DNA of 64,000 nt, from NCBI GenBank assembly GCA_963643165.1, contig CAVIJD010000004.1:1-64000 (forward strand), in the 5' to 3' direction. The position numbers and the translations under genes are program-made. The notes under the pieces were generated by a model. It made no database searches. It was not told the DNA's origin and saw only the letters and a program-made list of their open reading frames with translations. Positions 59,122 to 64,000 of this stretch are shown here, piece after piece (positions within the stretch are counted from its first letter, which is position 1; every line of letters begins with the position of its first letter). Source of the DNA: F23-D06 sp963643165. GTDB lineage: Bacteria > Bacteroidota > Bacteroidia > Bacteroidales > WCHB1-69.

Positions 59122-59526
59122 TTATTGTTTTTCTTCTGTTTTTTTCGTCTGCGCAATGTTTTTCTTTATCTCTTCTATCTCCTTAAGCGCTTTTTTGCGG
59201 GCTTTTTTCATCCTGCGGAGCTCTTTCTCCACCAGCGTGCTGTTCCACCTATAAACAATCAGGTAATGCACGAGGACTATCAGGAACCACACCACCGTAA
59301 TGCAGACGGACGTCTTCAATATAGCGTCCGCGATGGTCTCGTTTGTCACAATAGCGTTGAAAATCGTAAACCACAAGCACCACAGCACAAGGTTAACGAC
59401 AACAAAGACTGTAAGATGGATTTTAAAAGACACGCGTCCTACTGCCACGCTTCTCATTTGTTTTTCTTCCTCTGCGGGAATTGGGGTTTCGTCGGCGGTC
59501 TGGTTTTTAACTTTTTCTTCTTCCAT
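59122..59526 (-). CDS. 2TM domain membrane protein
   Basis: This 134-residue protein has a hydrophilic N-terminus, two TM helices (about 37-60 and 68-90; HLTVFVVVNLVLWCLWF, VCITVVWFLIVLVHYLIVY) and a very basic C-terminal helix (RRMKKARKKALKEIEEIKKN). It resembles the '2TM domain' family often fused to histidine kinases; here it is alone. The function is unknown. It lies between pyrH and frr. Confidence 0.75.
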   Translation of the reverse strand: MEEEKVKNQTADETPIPAEEEKQMRSVAVGRVSFKIHLTVFVVVNLVLWCLWFTIFNAIVTNETIADAILKTSVCITVVWFLIVLVHYLIVYRWNSTLVEKELRRMKKARKKALKEIEEIKKNIAQTKKTEEKQ

Positions 59527-59546
59527 AATAAAAAAGGGGCAATAAT

Positions 59547-60251
59547 TTAACGAAGCAATGTTCCGATAGGCTCGCCATTGAGCACCTTCAGCAGGTTTCC
59601 GGGGCGGTTAGCGTCATATACATAGACGGGCATATTATTCTCCTTGCAGAGCGTAAATGCCGTCATATCCATGATTTTCAGATGTTTGGAGTAAGCCTCG
59701 TCGAACGAGAGGTCAGAATACTTTTGGGCGGTAGGATCCTTTTCAGGGTCAGCGGTATAGACGCCATCCACGCGGGTACCTTTCAGCAGCAAGTCGGCCT
59801 TTATTTCCACCGCTCTCAAGGCTGCGCCGGAGTCGGTAGTAAAGAAAGGGTTGCCCGTGCCGCCGCCGAGTATGACAACGTGTCCGGTTTCGAGCAGACG
59901 CACGGCTTTACGCCACGAGGTTTTCTCCGCCACGCTTTCGATTTCGACGGCAGAGAGCACCGTAGTCTGCACTTGCAGTTCTTCGAGCACAGCCTGCAGC
60001 GCCATTGCGTTGATGACGGTGGCGAGCATTCCCATTTGGTCGCCCTGCCGACGGTCAAAGCCCTTGCCGGCACCTTGCACGCCACGGAAAATATTGCCGC
60101 CGCCGATGACCACACCGACTTGCACGCCCTGTTCAACGACCGATTTTATTTCTGATGCAAAATGACGAACCATTTTATAGTCAATACCATAGTTGTCATC
60201 CCCCATCAAAGACTCGCCGCTCAGTTTTAAAAGAATACGTCTATACTTCAT
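59547..60251 (-). CDS. pyrH: UMP kinase
   Basis: This 234-residue amino-acid-kinase-fold enzyme has RILLKLSGESL at the N-terminus, VVIGGGNIFRG, GRGTGNPFF-like ILGGGTGNPFFTTDS, then LLLKGTRVDGVYTADPEKDP. It makes UDP from UMP. The -7 element at 60268-60275 leaves a very short leader. It is the first gene of the pyrH-2TM-frr-gcvH run. Confidence 0.95.
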   Translation of the reverse strand: MKYRRILLKLSGESLMGDDNYGIDYKMVRHFASEIKSVVEQGVQVGVVIGGGNIFRGVQGAGKGFDRRQGDQMGMLATVINAMALQAVLEELQVQTTVLSAVEIESVAEKTSWRKAVRLLETGHVVILGGGTGNPFFTTDSGAALRAVEIKADLLLKGTRVDGVYTADPEKDPTAQKYSDLSFDEAYSKHLKIMDMTAFTLCKENNMPVYVYDANRPGNLLKVLNGEPIGTLLR

Positions 60252-60267
60252 AGAAAAAATTTGAGTG

Positions 60268-60275
60268 CAAAAATA
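60268..60275 (-). promoter_or_regulatory. -7 promoter element for pyrH (TATTTTTG on minus)
   Basis: CAAAAATA on the plus strand reads TATTTTTG on the minus strand, 16 bases before the pyrH ATG. The leader would be about 10 bases. Confidence 0.6.
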
Positions 60276-60282
60276 TAAAAAA

Positions 60283-60310
60283 AAGGCTCTCCCTGTTTCG
60301 GTAGAGCCTT
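60283..60310 (-). terminator. Terminator after the S6-S18-L9 operon
   Basis: AGGCTCT...AGAGCCT, with T residues following on the minus strand, lies between rplI and pyrH. Confidence 0.75.
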
Positions 60311-60332
60311 TTCCTATAAAAATATTACGTCT

Positions 60333-60791
60333 TTACTCTTCTTCGGCTACAACATTGATATTGAGCGCAACCTTGTTGAAGTCCTTGTGGAGGTTAACCG
60401 TAGCGGTGTATTTGCCCAGTTCCTTGATGCGGTCTTCGTGCAGGATAATCTTACGTCTGTCGATATCGATATCGTGTTGTTCTTTCAGAGCGTTAGCCAC
60501 AGCGATAGCGGTGACGGAGCCGAAAATCGTGCCCTTTTCAGAAGCTTTTGTGGGGACAGTAACCTCAAGACCTTCGATCTTACCGGCCATGAACTCAGCC
60601 TCTTTTCTGATTTTTTCAGCCTTGTATGCGCGCTGTTTCAGCGTCTCGGCCAACATTTTCTTTTTAGCGGGCGTTGCGAGTTCAGCATAGCCCATAGGAA
60701 TGAGGTAATTGCGGGCATAACCGTCTTTAACCTTTACGAGGTCATCGGCATATCCCAAATTGTTTACGTCTTGTTTCAATATAATTTCCAT
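60333..60791 (-). CDS. rplI: 50S ribosomal protein L9
   Basis: This 152-residue protein starts MEIILKQDVNNLGYADDLVKVKDGYARNYLIP, the L9 N-terminal signature. A linker helix and C-terminal domain follow. It is the last gene of the S6-S18-L9 operon, 14 bases after rpsR. Confidence 0.97.
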   Translation of the reverse strand: MEIILKQDVNNLGYADDLVKVKDGYARNYLIPMGYAELATPAKKKMLAETLKQRAYKAEKIRKEAEFMAGKIEGLEVTVPTKASEKGTIFGSVTAIAVANALKEQHDIDIDRRKIILHEDRIKELGKYTATVNLHKDFNKVALNINVVAEEE

Positions 60792-60805
60792 GTCAATTCC
60801 TCCTG

Positions 60806-61078
60806 TTAGTTAGATTTCAAATTATCGGTTACGAATGGGAGCAATGCCAAGTGGCGAGCTCTTTTGACAGCCTGAGCCACTTTTTTCTGATATTTCAGAG
60901 AAGTACCCGTAAGGCGTCTCGGCAGTATCTTGCCCTGCTCATTCACAAATTTCTTCAAAAATTCACCGTCTTTATAATCGATGTATTTGATACCGCTTTT
61001 CTTGAAACGGCAATATTTCTTTTTCTTGATATCCACTGCAACAGGTGCAATGTATTTGATGTCTGCTTGCTGTGCCAT
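60806..61078 (-). CDS. rpsR: 30S ribosomal protein S18
   Basis: This 90-residue protein contains IDYKDGEFLKKFVNEQGKILPRR and TGTSLKYQKKVAQAVKRARHLALLPFV, standard S18 segments. The Cys-x-x-x-C zinc pattern of some S18 proteins is absent. It lies two bases after rpsF. Confidence 0.97.
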   Translation of the reverse strand: MAQQADIKYIAPVAVDIKKKKYCRFKKSGIKYIDYKDGEFLKKFVNEQGKILPRRLTGTSLKYQKKVAQAVKRARHLALLPFVTDNLKSN

Positions 61079-61080
61079 AA

Positions 61081-61494
61081 TTATTCTGCTTGTTCAGTTT
61101 TGTTAGACTCGTTGTTAGCTTCAGGCTGTTCTACAGCGACCGTCTCTTTTTCGGCGGCTTTCTGGCTTCTGTTTGCACGTCTCTTCTCGGCGTAAGCAAT
61201 GGCGTACTTGTCCATGCTGACTGTCAAAAAGCGCATGATGCGTTCGTCACGGCGATATTGAAGTTCAAGGTCGGCAATAACACTGGGTTCAGCCTTGAAT
61301 TCGAACAGGTGATAGAAGCCTGACGATTTTTTCTGGATGGGATACTCCAGTTTGCGGAGTCCCCAGTTCTCCTGGTGAACGATTTCTGCACCTTTGTCGG
61401 TGAGAATCTTTTCAAATTTCTGTACCGTTTCCTTCATCTGATCTTCAGACAAAACGGGTGTCATAATGAAAACGGTTTCGTACTGATTTACCAT
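61081..61494 (-). CDS. rpsF: 30S ribosomal protein S6
   Basis: This 137-residue protein has the S6 core (NQYETVFIMTPVLSEDQMKE, ENWGLRKLEYPIQKKSSGFYHLFEF, RRDERIMRFLTV) and an acidic tail (about 112-137) longer than in E. coli. S6 pairs with S18 on the small subunit. No S6:S18-binding leader RNA was identified in the short upstream region. Confidence 0.97.
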   Translation of the reverse strand: MVNQYETVFIMTPVLSEDQMKETVQKFEKILTDKGAEIVHQENWGLRKLEYPIQKKSSGFYHLFEFKAEPSVIADLELQYRRDERIMRFLTVSMDKYAIAYAEKRRANRSQKAAEKETVAVEQPEANNESNKTEQAE

Positions 61495-61542
61495 AATTTA
61501 GACTTGTAAATTGTTATAATTTATGTTTTAAAAATTGAGGTG

Positions 61543-61550
61543 CAAAAATA
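61543..61550 (-). promoter_or_regulatory. -7 promoter element of S6-S18-L9 operon (TATTTTTG on minus)
   Basis: CAAAAATA on the plus strand reads TATTTTTG on the minus strand, 48 bases before the rpsF ATG. It lies just downstream of pdxA. Confidence 0.65.
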
Positions 61551-61590
61551 CACTTTTTATCCAATCTTCCGTCCCGCCGCAAAATTTACT

Positions 61591-62610
61591 TTATATCTCT
61601 TTCATTCTGTCGCGATTCCGGAGGATATCGATTGCCAAGTAGATGGCATTGCGCATCGACTGTCCGTCGGCGGTGTTCTTGCCGGCGATGTCGTAGGCCG
61701 TGCCGTGGGCCGGCGAAGTGCGCACCACAGGCAGTCCGGCCGTGAAGTTCACGCCGTCCTTGCCCAGCATCTTGAAAGGTATCATCCCTTGGTCGTGGTA
61801 CATCGCCAGCACGCCGTCAAATTTGGCGTACTTGCCGGTGGCAAAGAATCCGTCGGCGGGGAATGGCCCAAACACGTTGACCTTGTTGCTGAAAGCCTCC
61901 GCAATGGCCGGACGTATGATTTCGTCCTCCTCATTGCCCAGCAGCCCGTCGTCACCGGCATGCGGGTTGAGCGACAGCACCGCTATCGTCGGGTTCGTCA
62001 CGGCAAAGTCCTGCAACAACGACGTTCGCATGATGTCAATCTTCTGCAAAACCAAATCCTTGGTCAGCACCGAAGCCACCTCGCCGATGGGCAGGTGGTT
62101 CGTCACAAAGCCAATCCGCAACTGCTCCGAAACCATCATCATCATCGACTTGTTCTTTCCGCCGAAATAATACTCGAAAAATTCAGTCTGGCCATGGAAC
62201 TTGAACTTGTCAGACTGAATGTTATTCTTGTTGATAGGTGCCGTCACTATGGCATCAATCTGCTTGTTTTTCAAATCTTTCCCGGCCACATACAAGGCTC
62301 TCTCCGCCATCTGCCCGGCAATTTTGGTGGAAGTTCCGAGTTCTATCTTCACCTCCTCGTCGAACAAATTCAGCAGATTAGGGCGTTTCATCGACAATTG
62401 CCCCAGGTTCTTGATGAATTGGAACGAGAACTCGGGCAAATCCATGTACTTTTTATGGTACGATGCGGCTTTCGCCAAACCATAGACCACGGGGGTACAC
62501 AGTTCCAATATGGAATAGTCTGCCAAGGCCTTGATGATGACCTCATATCCTATTCCGTTGAGGTCGCCGTGCGTAATTCCTATTTTGTAATATGACTGAT
62601 TGTCTGCCAT
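61591..62610 (-). CDS. pdxA: 4-hydroxythreonine-4-phosphate dehydrogenase
   Basis: This 339-residue, metal-dependent NAD(P) enzyme of pyridoxal 5'-phosphate synthesis has GITHGDLNGIGYEVI at the N-terminus, a central TAPINKN segment, the HLP/H motif region (VTNHLPIGEVASVLT), SLNPHAGDDG and MYHDQGMIPFK. It lies 15 bases after the infB stop and may be co-transcribed with it. Confidence 0.94.
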   Translation of the reverse strand: MADNQSYYKIGITHGDLNGIGYEVIIKALADYSILELCTPVVYGLAKAASYHKKYMDLPEFSFQFIKNLGQLSMKRPNLLNLFDEEVKIELGTSTKIAGQMAERALYVAGKDLKNKQIDAIVTAPINKNNIQSDKFKFHGQTEFFEYYFGGKNKSMMMMVSEQLRIGFVTNHLPIGEVASVLTKDLVLQKIDIMRTSLLQDFAVTNPTIAVLSLNPHAGDDGLLGNEEDEIIRPAIAEAFSNKVNVFGPFPADGFFATGKYAKFDGVLAMYHDQGMIPFKMLGKDGVNFTAGLPVVRTSPAHGTAYDIAGKNTADGQSMRNAIYLAIDILRNRDRMKEI

Positions 62611-62625
62611 GCTTAAAAAGTCCTG

Positions 62626-64000
62626 TTATTTGTTAGCGTTATAGGCGACTTCGTACTCCTCGAAGCCCTCAATGATGTCGCCCACCTTAATATCGTTGCA
62701 ACCGTCGATGTTCAAGCCGCAATCCTGTCCGGCCACCACCTCCTTGACGTCGTCTTTGAAGCGGCGCAGTGACCCGAGTTTGCCGGTATAGATGACGATA
62801 CCGTCGCGGATAAGTCTGATTCGTCCAGAGCGTTGCAGTTTGCCGTCAAGCACCATACATCCGGCGATGTTGCCGACCTTGGAAATGTGGAACACTTCGC
62901 GGACTTCGATGTTGCAGACCACCTTCTCGCGGATTTCGGGAGAGTGCATGCCGGCGATAGCGTCTTTGATTTCGTTGATGGCGGTATAGATGATAGAATA
63001 GGTCCTGATGTCAATCTGCTCGGCCTCTGCCATCTTGCGGGCATTGGCGGACGGGCGCACTTGGAATGCCACAATGAGGGCGTTAGAGGCGGCCGCCAGC
63101 ATGACGTCCGTTTCAGTAACCATACCGACCGACTTGTGGATGACGTTGACCTGCACCTGTTCCGTGGAAAGCTTAAGCAGCGAGTCTGCCAAAGCCTCGA
63201 CAGAGCCATCGACGTCACCCTTGACGATGATGTTGAGCTCTTTGAAGTCGCCGATGGCGATTCGGCGGCCGATTTCCTCCAAAGTAATATGTTTCTGGGT
63301 CCGGAGTCCCATTTCGCGGGTGAGGCGGGCCCGTTTAGTGGCGATCGTGCGAGCCTCCTGCTCCGTGTCGCACACCTTGAACGTGTCGCCGGCCTGCGGT
63401 GCGCCGTTCAAGCCTAACAGGAGCACGGGCGTAGCGGGGCCTGCCGACTTGACAGGCTGATTCCGTTCGTTGAACATAGCCTTCACCTTGCCGTAGTAAT
63501 TGCCTGCCAAGATAGCATCGCCGACGCTGAGTGTGCCGTTTTGCACCAGCACCTTGGCTTCGTAGCCGCGGCCCTTGTCGAGCAGCGACTCGATGACGGC
63601 ACCCGTGCCGTTGCGGTTGGGATTAGCCCTCAAGTTCAGCATTTCAGCCTCCAGCAACACTTTCTCAAGCAAATCCTTGACGTGGTCGCCGTGTTTGGCG
63701 TCAATCTCCTGGCATTGGTATTTTCCGCCCCAGTCTTCCACCAGGATGTTCATATTGGCGAGTTCCTCTTTTATCTTTTCCGGATTGGCGTTAGGTTTGT
63801 CTATTTTAGTGATAGCAAACACCATCGGCACGCCGGCAGCCTGTGCATGGTTGATGGCTTCCACCGTTTGGGGCATAACCGCGTCGTCGGCGGCGATGAC
63901 GATGATACAGAGGTCTGTGATCTTGGCACCGCGGGCACGCATGGCCGTAAAAGCCTCATGGCCGGGGGTGTCCAGGAACGTAATCTTGCGGCCGTCTGAA
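62626..64000 (-). CDS. infB: Translation initiation factor IF-2, C-terminal part (cut by window edge)
   Basis: The frame is open to the right edge of the window, so only the last ~457 residues are seen. It enters at DGRKITFLDTPGHEAFTAM (the G3 motif, with His kept), then ITKIDKPNANP (G4). Domains II to IV follow, to EGFEEYEVAYNANK. IF-2 places initiator tRNA on the small subunit. The apparent ATG at 63942 is internal and is not the start. The N-terminal part lies outside the window. Confidence 0.96.
   Translation of the reverse strand, partial: SDGRKITFLDTPGHEAFTAMRARGAKITDLCIIVIAADDAVMPQTVEAINHAQAAGVPMVFAITKIDKPNANPEKIKEELANMNILVEDWGGKYQCQEIDAKHGDHVKDLLEKVLLEAEMLNLRANPNRNGTGAVIESLLDKGRGYEAKVLVQNGTLSVGDAILAGNYYGKVKAMFNERNQPVKSAGPATPVLLLGLNGAPQAGDTFKVCDTEQEARTIATKRARLTREMGLRTQKHITLEEIGRRIAIGDFKELNIIVKGDVDGSVEALADSLLKLSTEQVQVNVIHKSVGMVTETDVMLAAASNALIVAFQVRPSANARKMAEAEQIDIRTYSIIYTAINEIKDAIAGMHSPEIREKVVCNIEVREVFHISKVGNIAGCMVLDGKLQRSGRIRLIRDGIVIYTGKLGSLRRFKDDVKEVVAGQDCGLNIDGCNDIKVGDIIEGFEEYEVAYNANK

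Noticed and set aside
61540..62595. Plus-strand open frame (351 codons) opposite pdxA
   Set aside because: Mirror of pdxA, which shows clear metal-binding motifs.
1..64000. CRISPR arrays, prophage, tRNA or rRNA genes
   Set aside because: No regular direct repeats with spacers, phage structural genes, or cloverleaf-like sequences were seen; a tRNA-scanning program would be decisive for tRNAs.

Overview
This window comes from a member of the Bacteroidales (Bacteroidota). Upstream of many genes there is a -7 element of the form TAnnTTTG (TATCTTTG, TACTTTTG, TATTTTTG, TACATTTG), which is the sigma factor signature of that phylum. Shine-Dalgarno sequences are not conspicuous. The gene content agrees: a SecD-SecF fusion, a LptD-like barrel, an OmpA/PD40 protein, a DUF3127 protein, a Bacteroides-type EF-G paralog, a YtrA-type GntR/ABC operon and a Zn-ribbon/Nif3 pair. 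I cannot assign a genus. The DNA is dense, chromosomal and mostly housekeeping; there is no phage, CRISPR array, tRNA or rRNA that I can recognise.

Layout. 1-450: GC-rich nested palindromes and a broken ISAs1-type transposase. 450-2.7 kb: flavin reductase-rubredoxin fusion facing a CstA transporter across a shared terminator. 2.9-6.4 kb (minus): cell-envelope operon amidase, MCE protein, DUF3127 protein, NlpC/P60 peptidase. 6.5-15 kb (plus): LptD-like protein, SecDF, and a TPR/PD40/OmpA protein whose C-terminus resembles a retropepsin with a changed active-site residue. 15-18.7 kb (minus): DPP4-like peptidase, ThpR, PAP2 phosphatase. 18.8-25.5 kb (plus): GcvP, a small lipoprotein, a PurF-like protein without its glutaminase cysteine, a queuosine-precursor transporter preceded by a possible pseudoknot leader, and DprA. 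25.5-30 kb (minus): TonB-receptor-like barrel, a second ISAs1 scrap, and a flippase.

30-41 kb (plus): a YtrA-type ABC operon with its own palindromic operator, a subtilase apparently fused to an outer-membrane barrel, and a complete MacAB-TolC-like tripartite efflux operon. 41-44.3 kb (minus): small lipoprotein, DUF4369 lipoprotein, CinA, XerD. 44.4-50.2 kb (plus): a YD-repeat-like protein, glutamine synthetase, a membrane-anchored conserved protein, P5C dehydrogenase and FolP. 50.3-52.5 kb (minus): EF-G2-like factor with degenerate GTPase switches. 52.6-54.6 kb: Nif3 and Zn-ribbon proteins. 54.7-56.3 kb (minus): GreA/B and an acidic protein. 56.4-58.1 kb: Tdk and Pta. 58.1-64 kb (minus): GcvH-Frr-2TM-PyrH, the S6-S18-L9 operon, PdxA, and the C-terminal part of IF-2, cut by the window edge.

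The strongest candidates for unusual biology are the switch-defective EF-G paralog, the PurF paralog that kept its Fe-S and PRPP sites but not its nucleophile, the OmpA protein with an ETGS retropepsin-like tail, the subtilase-barrel fusion, and the pseudoknot ahead of the queuosine-precursor transporter. Nothing here is clearly a wholly new multi-gene system.
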